The notes: generated by a model not told the origin, from the sequence alone. 64,000 bases of DNA from Streptomyces sp. TLI_105 (GCF_900105415.1 NZ_FNSM01000001.1:186001-250000), one strand, 5' to 3'. Positions 43,486-52,312 are shown, numbered from the stretch's first letter. Numbers and translations are program-made.

Positions 43486-45609
43486 ATGACCCGCCACGAA
43501 CCCGCGACCGCGCAGCCCCCGGCTGCCGTCCGGCGTGACGCCCGCCAGAAGGTGACGGGCGAGGCCCGCTACGCCGTCGACCGGACGCCACCCGGCTGCC
43601 TCCACGCCTGCCCGGTGCCCGCCGCCGTCGCCCGCGGACGGGTCACCGCCGTCCACGCCGACGAGATCCTGCGGCGCCCCGGGGTGCACGCCGTCCTCAC
43701 CCACGAGAACGCCCCGCGCCTCGGCGACGCCGACGACCCGACGCTCGCGCTGCTCCAGGAGGACCGGGTCCCCCACCGGGGCTGGTTCGTCGCCGTCGTG
43801 GTCGCCGACACGCCCGAGAACGCCCGCGCCGCCGCCGACGCGCTGCGGATCGACTACGCGCCGAGCGGGCACGACGTCCGGTTGAGCGCCGACCACCCAC
43901 GGCTCTACACGCCCGAGAAGGCCAACGGCGGCTACCCGGCCGTACGCGAGCGGGGCGACTTCGACACCGCCTTCGCCGCGTCCCCGGTCCGCCTCGACGC
44001 CACCTACACCATGGGCGCCCTGCACAACCACCCGATGGAACCGCACGCCGCCACGGCCTGGTGGGACGACGACGGTCTGACCGTGTACGACTCCAGCCAG
44101 GGCGCGACGACCGTACGGGACGTCCTCGCGCGCCTGTTCCGGCTACCCCAGCAGCGGGTCACCGTCGTCTCCGCCTACGTGGGCGGCGGCTTCGGCTCCA
44201 AGGGCACCCCCCGGCCGCCGGCCGTCCTCGCGGCGATGGCCGCCCGGCACACCGGCCGGCCCGTCCGGCTCGCCCTGCCCCGCCGCGACCTGCCCGCCAC
44301 CGTGGGGCACCGCGCGCCCACCGTCCAGCGCGTCCGCATCGGCGCCGCCGCCGACGGGACGATCGCGGCCCTCGCCCACGACGTGGTCACCCAGACGTCC
44401 ACGGTGAAGGAGTTCGTCGAACAGGCCGCCGTCCCGGCCCGCACCATGTACACCTCCCCGCACAGCCGCACCACCCACCGGGTGGTCGCCCTGGACGTAC
44501 CCACCCCGTCGTGGATGCGCGCCCCCGGCGAGGCGTCCGGGATGTACGCCCTCGAAGCGGCCATGGACGAACTCGCCGAGGCGGTCGGCATCGACCCGGT
44601 GGAGCTCCGGCTTCGCAACGAACCCGACACCGAGCCCGACAGCGGCAAACCGTTCAGCAGCCGGGGCCTCACCGCCTGCCTGCGGGACGGTGCGCGCCGG
44701 TTCGGCTGGGCGGACCGGGACCCGCGCCCCGGCATCCGGCGGGACGGGGACGTGCTGTCCGGTACGGGCGTCGCCGCCGCCACCTACCCCGTACTCCTGA
44801 GCCCGTCCCGCGCCTCCGCCCACGCCGCCCCGGACGGCCGCTTCGTCGTCCGCGTCGACGCCACCGACATCGGCACCGGGGCGCGCACCGTCCTCGCCCA
44901 GATCGCCGCCGACGCCCTCGGCACCCCGCTCGACTCCGTACGCGTCGAACTCGGCAGCAGCCGACTCCCCGACGCCCCCGTCGCCGGCGGCTCCTCCGGG
45001 ACCGCGTCCTGGGGCTGGGCCGTGCACAAGGCCTGTGCCGCGCTGCGCGCGACCCTGGCCGCCGGCCCCGACCGTCCGCTGCCTCCCGAGGGCGTCACTG
45101 TCGAGGCGGACACGGAGGAGGAGGCCGGGCGGACGTCCCCGTACGCCCGCCACGCCTTCGGCGCCCACTTCGCGGAGGTCCGCGTCGACACCGTCACCGG
45201 CGAGGTCCGGGTGAGTCGGCTGCTCGGCGTCTACGCCGTGGGCCGGGTCCTCAACGCGCGCACCGCCCGCTCCCAGTTCATCGGCGGCATGACGATGGGG
45301 CTCGGGATGGCGCTCACCGAACACAGCACCATGGACCTCGCCTTCGGTGACTTCCGCGAACGCGACCTGGCCTCCTACCACGTCCCTGTCTGCGCCGACG
45401 TGCCGGACATCGAGGCGCACTGGGTGGACGAGGACGATCCCCACCTCAACCCGATGGGCAGCAAGGGCATCGGGGAGATCGGCATCGTCGGCACGGCGGC
45501 GGCGATCGCCAACGCCGTCCACCACGCGTGCGGCGTCCGCCTCCGCGACCTCCCCCTGACCCCCGACCGCCTCCTCCCGCTGCTCACCGCCCGGGCGCCC
45601 ACCCCCTAA
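43486..45609 (+). CDS. paoC: molybdopterin catalytic subunit of aldehyde oxidoreductase
   Basis: 707 residues. The xanthine-dehydrogenase a/b hammerhead (TGEARYAVDRTPPGCLHACP) is followed by the large Mo-cofactor domain with VGGGFGSKGTPRPPAVLAAM, WMRAPGEASGMYALE and the catalytic Glu in GSKGIGEIGIVG near residue 662. ATG at 43486 with GGAGGAGG upstream; the 200-bp spacer after the FAD gene contains a short CATCCGTCCGCCCGG direct repeat. Oxidises aldehydes to acids. No cytosine-type cofactor chaperone (paoD/yagQ) follows; an IS begins at its stop codon. Confidence 0.92.
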   Translation: MTRHEPATAQPPAAVRRDARQKVTGEARYAVDRTPPGCLHACPVPAAVARGRVTAVHADEILRRPGVHAVLTHENAPRLGDADDPTLALLQEDRVPHRGWFVAVVVADTPENARAAADALRIDYAPSGHDVRLSADHPRLYTPEKANGGYPAVRERGDFDTAFAASPVRLDATYTMGALHNHPMEPHAATAWWDDDGLTVYDSSQGATTVRDVLARLFRLPQQRVTVVSAYVGGGFGSKGTPRPPAVLAAMAARHTGRPVRLALPRRDLPATVGHRAPTVQRVRIGAAADGTIAALAHDVVTQTSTVKEFVEQAAVPARTMYTSPHSRTTHRVVALDVPTPSWMRAPGEASGMYALEAAMDELAEAVGIDPVELRLRNEPDTEPDSGKPFSSRGLTACLRDGARRFGWADRDPRPGIRRDGDVLSGTGVAAATYPVLLSPSRASAHAAPDGRFVVRVDATDIGTGARTVLAQIAADALGTPLDSVRVELGSSRLPDAPVAGGSSGTASWGWAVHKACAALRATLAAGPDRPLPPEGVTVEADTEEEAGRTSPYARHAFGAHFAEVRVDTVTGEVRVSRLLGVYAVGRVLNARTARSQFIGGMTMGLGMALTEHSTMDLAFGDFRERDLASYHVPVCADVPDIEAHWVDEDDPHLNPMGSKGIGEIGIVGTAAAIANAVHHACGVRLRDLPLTPDRLLPLLTARAPTP

Positions 45610-46160
45610 AGCGTGTTGCAGAAGGCTTCGGTTCGGGCATTTCCCCTGTCTGGGAGGGGTGTTGAGGGCTGGGCCGTGGTGGGTGGAGACGTTCACGGGT
45701 CTGCGGATGCGGCAGTTCGCGCCGCTCTTCGGCGTTTCGCCCGGTGCTCGGTGACCGTCTTCAGCCGGCGGTGTGCCGGGTGACCAAGCGGCTGCGGCCG
45801 CTGCTCGCGATCGAGCCGGCCACCCGTCCGGCCGACGCGATCGAGCCGGCCACCCGTCCGGCCGCCGCGGTCGACCGGCCGTGGATCGCGGACGGCACCC
45901 TGGTCCCGGTCCGCGATCGGAAGACCGGGGCGTCCTCACGCAGTTACCGGTTCTCGGCGAACGTACAGGTCAACATCGACGCCGACACCAAACTGGTCAT
46001 CGCCGCAGCCCGGCCGGTGCCCGGCACCACCACCGAAGCGAAGGCCTGGCGGGTCTCCGGCCCGGCCGCCACGCCATGCTCGGCATCGCCCGCATGCACC
46101 ACCCCGCCCTCGCCGGACAGACCAGAAGCCGCACGGCGGCCGACCATGCCCGATGATGTG
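45609..46160 (+). pseudogene. IS5-like transposase, copy B (truncated)
   Basis: The left terminus AAGCGTGTTGCAGAAGGCTT overlaps the stop codon of the upstream gene. Pieces: WWVETFTGLRMRQFAPLFGV, a frame slip near 45745, LRPLLAIEPATRPAD repeated by a 30-bp in-frame tandem duplication (45807-45866), then PWIADGTLVPVRDRKTGASS and NVQVNIDADTKLVIAA. The sequence decays by about 46140 and no right terminus is present. Confidence 0.8.
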
Positions 46161-46183
46161 ATCTCGCCCGGCGCGAACGGCTC

Positions 46184-46573
46184 CTACGCGTGGCCCAGTC
46201 GGCTGAAGCCCGCCTGGAGGGTGTGGAGGGTGACGGACGCGCCGCCGAGGTACTCGGCCTTCTGGCGGAGCCGGTCGACGACCGCCGGGCTCGGCTCCCC
46301 GTACACATCGATGGAGCGCATACGGATCAGCGCGCCGAACGCGCGGAACTTCGGGCCGCCGAGCTCCAGGTGCCGCTCCATCGACGCCGAGTCGGGATGC
46401 ACGGCCACGACGCTCATCGTGAACGCCGCCTCGTCGAGGTAGAGGCGGTAGGCGATGAGCTGCGGCTCGCGCTCCGCCACGAACGCGGCCAGGTCGCGCA
46501 TCCCGTCCCTGGCCTCCTCGATCCTGCCCTCCAGGATCTCGGAGCGGTCGACGTAGAAAAGAGGTTCCGTCAC
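46184..46573 (-). CDS. hypothetical protein, ferredoxin-like fold suspected, 129 aa
   Basis: A compact protein with a beta-alpha-beta pattern: PLFYVDRSEILEGRIEEARD, PQLIAYRLYLDEAAFTMSVV, and AVHPDSASMERHLELGG. The layout resembles small antibiotic-biosynthesis-monooxygenase/dimeric-alpha-beta-barrel proteins, but that is only an impression. GTG start at 46573. No operon partner. Confidence 0.65.
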   Translation of the reverse strand: MTEPLFYVDRSEILEGRIEEARDGMRDLAAFVAEREPQLIAYRLYLDEAAFTMSVVAVHPDSASMERHLELGGPKFRAFGALIRMRSIDVYGEPSPAVVDRLRQKAEYLGGASVTLHTLQAGFSRLGHA

Positions 46574-46695
46574 GGCCCGAAGCTAGCGCGCGGCCCCACC
46601 TGGCCCGCGCGACTCGCGCCAGGTCCCTACGCGCGGGTCACCCGCCCCGCTCACCGCGCCGGGGTGTGAACACCCGAGCCGAGCGGAGGAGCCCG

Positions 46696-47088
46696 TCAGC
46701 CGGCGCGTCGATTCGCGGAGAGCAGCCACATCCAGCGCCGACGTTCCATGACGAGGGTCGCGGCGGCCAGTACGGTCACGGACACCGCCGCCCAAGGGGG
46801 CCATGCGAACCAGGAGGAAACCACGGCAGCGGTCAGCTGGAGCAGCACCAGCAGGATCGTGGCCCACCCCGGCACCGCGACGACCACGTGGCTCTTGTCC
46901 CCCGGGGTGGACAAGAGGGTCGGAAGACCGATCAGGGCCACCACGGACAGGGCGGCGAGCAGCCATGAGTGCCCGGCCAGGGCCCAGGGGGTGGCCACCC
47001 AGGCGATCAGTTCCGTGGCGAACCGCAGGGCGGACGCGGTGCGGTCATCGGGTCGTCGTGAGTCGGCTTCTCCGCGGGCGATGTCCAT
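46696..47088 (-). CDS. four-helix integral membrane protein, 130 aa
   Basis: Four hydrophobic segments (ATELIAWVATPWALAGHSWL, LLAALSVVALIGLPTLL, WATILLVLLQLTAAVVSSWF, PWAAVSVTVLAAATLVM) with short polar loops, a GDKSHVVV turn, and a basic C-terminus. The size and pattern resemble the small DUF2568-like membrane family, tentatively. ATG 47088 and GTG 47091 are alternative starts. Confidence 0.65.
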   Translation of the reverse strand: MDIARGEADSRRPDDRTASALRFATELIAWVATPWALAGHSWLLAALSVVALIGLPTLLSTPGDKSHVVVAVPGWATILLVLLQLTAAVVSSWFAWPPWAAVSVTVLAAATLVMERRRWMWLLSANRRAG

Positions 47089-47154
47089 CACCTGCGGACG
47101 ATCTCATTGTGGGCGATCAAATGAAAGGGGCACGAGCGGAGTACGCGGTCGGAG

Positions 47155-47216
47155 GAAGGTTCCCGCGCCGCGCAGTCGCGGCCCGGAAGGTTCCCGCGCC
47201 GCACATTCGCGGCCCG
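47155..47216. repeat. 31-bp tandem direct repeat
   Basis: GAAGGTTCCCGCGCCGC begins each unit (47155-47185 and 47186-47216). The units differ at only three or four positions. It sits about 85 bp upstream of operator C1. Confidence 0.8.
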
Positions 47217-47301
47217 CTCGCGCTCCGGCAGGCGGTGCCGGCAGGCCGGCGAACCCTGACGTCGGCCGTTCGGGAGTCTCCGTGGAATCTCTCCACCCCC
47301 A

Positions 47302-47358
47302 TTGTTGACGGTGCTTACATTCCCCCTTACAGTCTTCATGTATACATCGCTTACATGA
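47302..47358. promoter_or_regulatory. regulon operators, sites C1 and C2
   Basis: C1 (47302-47322) begins TTGTTGACGGTGCTTACAT. C2 (47338-47358) begins ATGTATACATCGCTTACAT. Both keep the ATGT-N11-ACAT spacing, with one mismatch in C1. C2 ends 15 bp before the start codon of the decarboxylase-like gene. Confidence 0.7.
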
Positions 47359-47373
47359 GAGTGGGGAACCCCC

Positions 47374-48294
47374 ATGTCTTCGACTCAGAAGGACACCGTC
47401 AAGGTCGACCTCGGCGGCCGCGCCGTCACCGTCCCCAAGGGGGGCCTGTACGACCAGTACCGCATGAACCCCGACCTCGACGCCATCGCGCGCGACCCGC
47501 GCGTCAGCAGCGTGGACTTCTTCCGGCAGCTGCCCAAGATCAAGGTCGACTCGCCCATCGGTCCCACGCTCACGCCGAACTTCTACTACACGATCTCGAC
47601 CGCCCGGCTCACGATGGTCGCGCCCTCCCGGGCGATCCGCGCCCGCCTGCCCGAGGAGCTCTCGCCGCTGGAGATCGTGCCCGGCCTCGGCCTGGTTTCG
47701 GTCATGTTCTTCCGGTACGACGTGTGCGACATCGACTTCTACACCGAAGCGGCCGTCGGCATCGCCGTCAAGCCCGCGCGGCACGGAAAGCTCGGCTTCT
47801 TCGACCTCGTCTCCGGCCTGAAGAACGAGCACCTCGACTCCTACGTGCTGTCGCTGCCGGTGAACTCGGACATCGCGCAGGTCCGCGGTCACGACGGCTA
47901 CGGCTTCCCCAAGTGGGTCACCGGGCTCGACGTCGACATCGACGACCATCGGACGACCGCCCGCGTGGCCAACGACGCCGGCGGAGTGGACCTGTCGCTC
48001 CTGGCGAACACGCCGGCTCAGAGGGCCTACCCGAGCGGCGAGCGCGTCAGTTCGCTCACCTCGTACACGACGATCAACGGCGCCTGGCACTCCACTCTGA
48101 ACCAGACCAACGTGCTGAACGCCGGCACCACGCGCAGCACCAGCGGCATCACCCTTCAGCTCGGTGAGGGCCGCATGTCCGACGACCTGCGCTCGCTCAA
48201 GCCGAAGCGGACCATCCAGTTCGACGTCATGACCGAAGGCCAGGCCGCCCTCCACATGCCGGTGCCCACCTCGGTCCAGAGCCGCAACAAGTAG
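47374..48294 (+). CDS. acetoacetate-decarboxylase-family protein
   Basis: 306 residues of the ADC fold. SPIGPTLTPNFYYTISTARL, RARLPEELSPLEIVPG and DFYTEAAVGIAVKP match the family core. GHDGYGFPKWV places K180 where the family's Schiff-base Lys lies in its YGFPK motif. The C-terminus (FDVMTEGQAALHMPVP) is longer than in clostridial Adc. Family members decarboxylate beta-keto acids or act as aldolase/dehydratase-like enzymes, so the reaction is open. Two regulon operators precede it, and the aldehyde dehydrogenase starts 18 bp after it. Confidence 0.85.
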   Translation: MSSTQKDTVKVDLGGRAVTVPKGGLYDQYRMNPDLDAIARDPRVSSVDFFRQLPKIKVDSPIGPTLTPNFYYTISTARLTMVAPSRAIRARLPEELSPLEIVPGLGLVSVMFFRYDVCDIDFYTEAAVGIAVKPARHGKLGFFDLVSGLKNEHLDSYVLSLPVNSDIAQVRGHDGYGFPKWVTGLDVDIDDHRTTARVANDAGGVDLSLLANTPAQRAYPSGERVSSLTSYTTINGAWHSTLNQTNVLNAGTTRSTSGITLQLGEGRMSDDLRSLKPKRTIQFDVMTEGQAALHMPVPTSVQSRNK

Positions 48295-48312
48295 CAGCAA
48301 GGAGTCCCTGCC

Positions 48313-49911
48313 ATGGTCACCGACCACGTCAGCAGCCCCACGACCGCCCGCGGCCCGGGCCTGCCCGCGTTCATCACCCCGGCCCTGATCGAACGGCTGG
48401 CCGCGCGGGTCTCGGCCGCGCCCGATGCCGCGCGGGTCACCACCAGCGCCCCGTACACCGGCGAGCCCTTGGCCGACCTGCCGGTCTCCACCCCCCAGCA
48501 CGTCGAGGCCGCGTTCGCACGTGCCCGGATCGCGCAGAAGTCCTGGGCGGCCACTCCGATCGAGGAGCGCAAGCGGATCCTGTTGCGCTACCACGACCTG
48601 GTCCTGGCCCGGCGGGACGAGGCGGTCGACCTGATGCAGGCCGAGAACGGCAAGACCCGCCGTGACGCGTTCCTCGAGGTCGTCGACATCGGCATCGTCT
48701 CGCGCTACTACGCGCGCAACGCCGCCAAGTACCTCAGCCCCAAGCGGCGTCGCGGCGCAATTCCAGTGCTGACCCACACCACCGAGCTGCGCCACCCCAA
48801 GGGCGTCGTCACCGTCATCTCGCCGTGGAACTACCCGCTGAGCATGGCTGCCAGCGACACCATCGCGGCCCTGATGGCCGGCAACGCCGTCGTGCAGAAG
48901 CCCGACACCCAGACCGCGCTCACCGCCCTGTGGTCCATGGACCTGATGTACGAGGCAGGTCTTCCCGCCGACGTGTGGCAGATGGTGATCGGGCGGGGCA
49001 GCTCCATCGGCGGTGCGTTGATGGACAACGCCGACTACATGATGTTCACGGGCTCCACCGCCACCGGACGCCAGATCGCCGGCGACGCCGGCAGGCGCCT
49101 CATAGCCGCCTCCCTCGAACTGGGCGGCAAGAACGCCATGCTCGTCCTGGACGACGCCGACATCGAGAAGGCCGCCGAGGGCGCCGTCAACGCCTGCTTC
49201 CCCTCCGCGGGACAGCTGTGCGTCTCCATCGAGCGCCTGTACGTGGCCGAGTCCATCCGTGACAAGTTCGTCGCCGCGTTCGTCGCCCGCACCAAGAAGC
49301 TCAAGATCGGCGCCGCGTACGACTACAGCATGGACGTCGGCAGCCTCACGACCCCGTCCCAGCTGAAGACGGTCACCGAGCACGTCGACGACGCCGTCGC
49401 CAAGGGCGCCACCGTCCTCGCCGGCGGCAAGGCGCGCCCCGACCTGGGACCCCTGTTCTACGAGCCGACCATCCTCACCGACGTCACCCCCGACATGACG
49501 CTGCACGGCCACGAGACCTTCGGCCCCGTCGTCTCCATCTATCCCTATCGCGACGTCGATGACGCCGTCGCGCAGGCGAACTCCACGGCTTACGGCCTCA
49601 ACGCCAGCGTCTGGTCGCGCAATGGTGCGCGCGGCCGGGCCGTCGCGGCCCGTGTCCACGCGGGCACCGTCAACGTCAACGAGGCCTTCGCCGCCGCCTG
49701 GGGAAGCACTGACGCCCCCATGGGCGGCATGGGCGACTCCGGGCTCGGCCGGCGCCACGGCGCCGACGGCATCCTCAAGTACACCGAGGCCCAGACCGTC
49801 GCCCACCAGCGCCTCCAGGGCTTCTACCCGCCGTCCCGTATCAGTCCCGAAACGTGGGTCACCCTCCTGACCGGCGCCCTGAAGGTCATGAAGGCAGTGG
49901 GCGTCCGCTGA
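48313..49911 (+). CDS. succinate-semialdehyde-dehydrogenase-like aldehyde dehydrogenase
   Basis: 532 residues. SPWNYPLSMAASDTIAALMA (170-189), base E269 in LELGGKNAM and nucleophile C303 in AGQLCVSIERLYV are intact. The SIERLYV stretch and N-terminal length match the actinobacterial NADP-dependent succinate-semialdehyde dehydrogenase branch (GabD2-like). The ATG lies 18 bp after the decarboxylase-like gene behind AAGGAG, so the two form an operon under operators C1/C2. A 15-bp perfect hairpin follows. Confidence 0.92.
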   Translation: MVTDHVSSPTTARGPGLPAFITPALIERLAARVSAAPDAARVTTSAPYTGEPLADLPVSTPQHVEAAFARARIAQKSWAATPIEERKRILLRYHDLVLARRDEAVDLMQAENGKTRRDAFLEVVDIGIVSRYYARNAAKYLSPKRRRGAIPVLTHTTELRHPKGVVTVISPWNYPLSMAASDTIAALMAGNAVVQKPDTQTALTALWSMDLMYEAGLPADVWQMVIGRGSSIGGALMDNADYMMFTGSTATGRQIAGDAGRRLIAASLELGGKNAMLVLDDADIEKAAEGAVNACFPSAGQLCVSIERLYVAESIRDKFVAAFVARTKKLKIGAAYDYSMDVGSLTTPSQLKTVTEHVDDAVAKGATVLAGGKARPDLGPLFYEPTILTDVTPDMTLHGHETFGPVVSIYPYRDVDDAVAQANSTAYGLNASVWSRNGARGRAVAARVHAGTVNVNEAFAAAWGSTDAPMGGMGDSGLGRRHGADGILKYTEAQTVAHQRLQGFYPPSRISPETWVTLLTGALKVMKAVGVR

Positions 49912-49951
49912 TCCCGGCACCCCGAAGCCGCCCGTCACGTCCACGAAACCT

Positions 49952-49995
49952 CGGACCGGTCCGCCGTCGCACCACACCGCCGGCGGACCGGTCCG
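49952..49995 (+). terminator. strong hairpin terminator after the ADC-ALDH operon
   Basis: CGGACCGGTCCGCCG and its exact 15-base complement are separated by a 14-base loop, 40 bp past the stop. Confidence 0.75.
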
Positions 49996-50009
49996 AAACG
50001 GAAGTACCC

Positions 50010-50397
50010 GTTCCCTGTCAGAGGCGACCGCGTCCGCGTCCTTCTGCTGCCACCGTTTCAGCAGATCGCTCACCGCATCGGGAATTCGCTCCGGAGCAGC
50101 GCCCCGGTGAAGGACCCCTCCGTCGAGACCGGCTACGACCGCCTCCACGAAGCCGAAGCATCTCCGCAGCAGATCGGTGTCCGGTTACGCACGTTCCAAG
50201 GCCGGCTGGAGAACCGGCCTCGTCAGGAGGTCGAGCAGGTTCTCGTACAGAGCCAGACCTGTGTCGACTGTCGGCGGCGCCTCATCCTGCCGAAGTCCGT
50301 ACTTCTCCTGGACCAGACGCCCGGTCCCGGGAGTGCGCTCCAGCAGGAGAGTCAGGACATCGTCGTCAGCGATCACCGCGCGGCCCCTCCCCGTCAT
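50010..50397 (-). pseudogene. small helical protein gene, frameshifted
   Basis: MTGRGRAVIADDDVLTLLLE, then QEKYGLRQDEAPPTVDTGLA and ENLLDLLTRPVLQPALE, end at a stop near 50185. A neighbouring frame carries on naturally with DTDLLRRCFGFVEAVVAGLD and RIPDAVSDLLKRWQQKDADA. One indel at about 50188 would restore a protein of about 130 residues. I do not recognise the family. Confidence 0.55.
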
Positions 50398-50440
50398 GCG
50401 ACGACGATAGGGCGTCTGTCCAGCCGCCCCGTTCGCCCAG

Positions 50441-50799
50441 CCGGCCAGATCGTCGGGATCGCCGGCAGCACCGCCAGGGCCGACTACGCGGCCCGGTTCG
50501 GCTACGACCGGGTCCTGCTGCGCGAACAGTTCCCGGCCGGGCTCGGCGACGAACGATTCGACGTGATCCTCGGCCCGGTCGGCGGCGCGACCCGCCGTAC
50601 GGGCCTGGAGCGGCTCGCCGCACACGGCCGGCTCGTGGCGTACGGCACCCTCGGCGCCCCCGAACCCGCCCCGGCCGACACCGACGACCTGCTCACGCGC
50701 GGCGCCTCACTCCTCAGCCCCCTCAAGCGGGGACGCGCCGTCGAGCGGCTCCTCGGACTCGCCAGCCGCCCCGCAACGAGACCTGACGACCACCCGTGA
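50441..50799 (+). pseudogene. zinc-binding-dehydrogenase (QOR) C-terminal fragment
   Basis: IVGIAGSTARADYAARFGYD, RFDVILGPVGGATRRTGLER and LAAHGRLVAYGTLGAPEP are the second half of an MDR Rossmann domain. The GroES-like domain and the glycine-rich motif are missing, and the C-terminus is cut short. Confidence 0.7.
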
Positions 50800-50961
50800 C
50801 CCAATCCGTAGCCGTCCTCACCGTCGCCTGCCGTCCCGGCAGCCTTCGTAGACGATCCCGGCATCACGGACTCCACTCAGGGCCGTTCCCGAGGGCCCCC
50901 ATCAGCCCTACGACTCAGCCCTACGACGCATCTGGCTCCTCCGGCGGTCACGCTGCGCGGC

Positions 50962-52212
50962 TCAGTTCGCCTTGACCTTTCCTGCCGCAGCGAGCCAGGC
51001 GCGGTAGCCGCGCAGGGCACTGCGCTGCTTGCGGCGTTCGGAGATCAGCGCGAGCAGGGGGCTGGCGCCGGGCCTGGTGTTGCGTCCGCGGGCGAGGCGA
51101 CGCATCTGGTGTCGCACTCCGGCCATGCCGGCAGTTGCGGCAAGGGCTTTGTCAGACCATGTCAGAGGCTCCATCGTGCGGTCGGCCTCGCGGTGGTTCC
51201 ACCAGCGTTGTGGAAGGTCGGGGGTGAGGGTGAGGGCGGTTCCCATGCCGACGAGCGCCACACCGTTGGAGAGGACGCGCTCTGCGGTGACGCGGCGGTT
51301 GATGCCGCCGGTGAGCATGAGCGGGATGGGGCTGGTCTTGACGAGGTCCTTGGCGAGGTCGAGGAAGTAGGCCTCGCGGGCCTGGGTGCGGTCGTCGGCG
51401 GGGCGGCCGGTCATCGCGGGGCTCTCGTAGCTGCCGCCGGACAGTTCGACCAGGTCGACGCCGAGCGGTTCGAGCATCTCGATGACCTGGCGAGCGTCGT
51501 CGGCGTCGAACCCTCCGCGCTGGAAGTCGGCGGAGTTGAGCTTCACCGCGACGGCGAAGGACGGGGAGACCGAGGCGCGGACGGCGCGGACGATGTCCAG
51601 CAGCATCCGGGCCCGGTTCTCCAGGGAACCGCCCCACCGGTCGGTGCGCTTGTTGACGAGGGGGGAGAGGAACTGCGAGAGCAGGTAGCCGTGCGCGGCG
51701 TGGATCTCGACGCCGTCGAAGCCGGCCTTTTCGGCGCGGCGCGCGGTCACCGCGTACCGGGTCACGGTGTCCTCGATCTGCTGGGGGGTCATCGCGGTGG
51801 GGCGGCCGAAGCGGCTGCTGTGCCTGCCCAGACTGACGCCGATGTCGGACGGACCCCAGACCACGCCGGGCATGTCGGAGGCGACCTGTCGGCCGGGGTG
51901 GTTGATCTGCATCCAGACCACGCCACCGCCGGCCTTGGCGGCCTTCGCCCAGTCGACGAACGGCTCCAGGCGTGCGTACTGGTCGAGCACGACTCCGGCG
52001 GGCCCGGTCAGCGCCTCGGCGTGGACCATCACGTTGCCGGTGATCAGCAGACCGGCGCCGCCGGCGGCCCAGCGCCGGTAGAGGGTGAGTATCCGTTCGC
52101 CGGGAAGCTGGCCGTCGTCGGCCATGTTCTCCTCCATGGCCGCCTTCGCGATCCGGTTCTTCAGCACCTGCCCGGAGCGCAGGAGCAGCGGGGAGAACGG
52201 TTCATCTACCAT
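50962..52212 (-). CDS. OYE-family NADH:flavin oxidoreductase (copy 2)
   Basis: 416 residues, same layout as copy 1 at 37300: QINHPGRQ near 102-109, EIHAAHGYLLSQFLSP at 169-184, NKRTDRWGGSLENR. Residues from about 132 to 300 look almost identical to copy 1, while both ends differ more (for example WWNHREADRTMEPLTWSD). The start is ATG at 52212. It is divergent from the TetR at 52313, with two ATGT-N11-ACAT operators between, which points to direct repression. Confidence 0.93.
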   Translation of the reverse strand: MVDEPFSPLLLRSGQVLKNRIAKAAMEENMADDGQLPGERILTLYRRWAAGGAGLLITGNVMVHAEALTGPAGVVLDQYARLEPFVDWAKAAKAGGGVVWMQINHPGRQVASDMPGVVWGPSDIGVSLGRHSSRFGRPTAMTPQQIEDTVTRYAVTARRAEKAGFDGVEIHAAHGYLLSQFLSPLVNKRTDRWGGSLENRARMLLDIVRAVRASVSPSFAVAVKLNSADFQRGGFDADDARQVIEMLEPLGVDLVELSGGSYESPAMTGRPADDRTQAREAYFLDLAKDLVKTSPIPLMLTGGINRRVTAERVLSNGVALVGMGTALTLTPDLPQRWWNHREADRTMEPLTWSDKALAATAGMAGVRHQMRRLARGRNTRPGASPLLALISERRKQRSALRGYRAWLAAAGKVKAN

Positions 52213-52245
52213 TCCGGTTTCCCTCTTCCCTTTCGATCATTTAAG

Positions 52246-52294
52246 ATGTATGCACCGTTCACATTAGGGCGCGATGTGAGCAACGTAAACATAG
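52246..52294. promoter_or_regulatory. regulon operators, sites D1 and D2
   Basis: D1 (52246-52266) begins ATGTATGCACCGTTCACAT. D2 (52274-52294) begins ATGTGAGCAACGTAAACAT. They lie back to back in the 100-bp gap between divergent OYE-2 and TetR genes, 28 bp apart start to start. Confidence 0.75.
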
Positions 52295-52312
52295 GGAAAG
52301 CGAGTGTGACCC

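Noticed and set aside
42244..44046. A 600-codon minus-strand frame, and a similar one at 44143-45939
   Set aside because: Both are antisense shadows of the paoB and paoC genes and have no recognisable domains.
47104..50148. A 1014-codon open minus-strand frame
   Set aside because: It lies antisense to the ADC-like and ALDH genes, whose motifs are intact; its composition is the usual GC-rich shadow.
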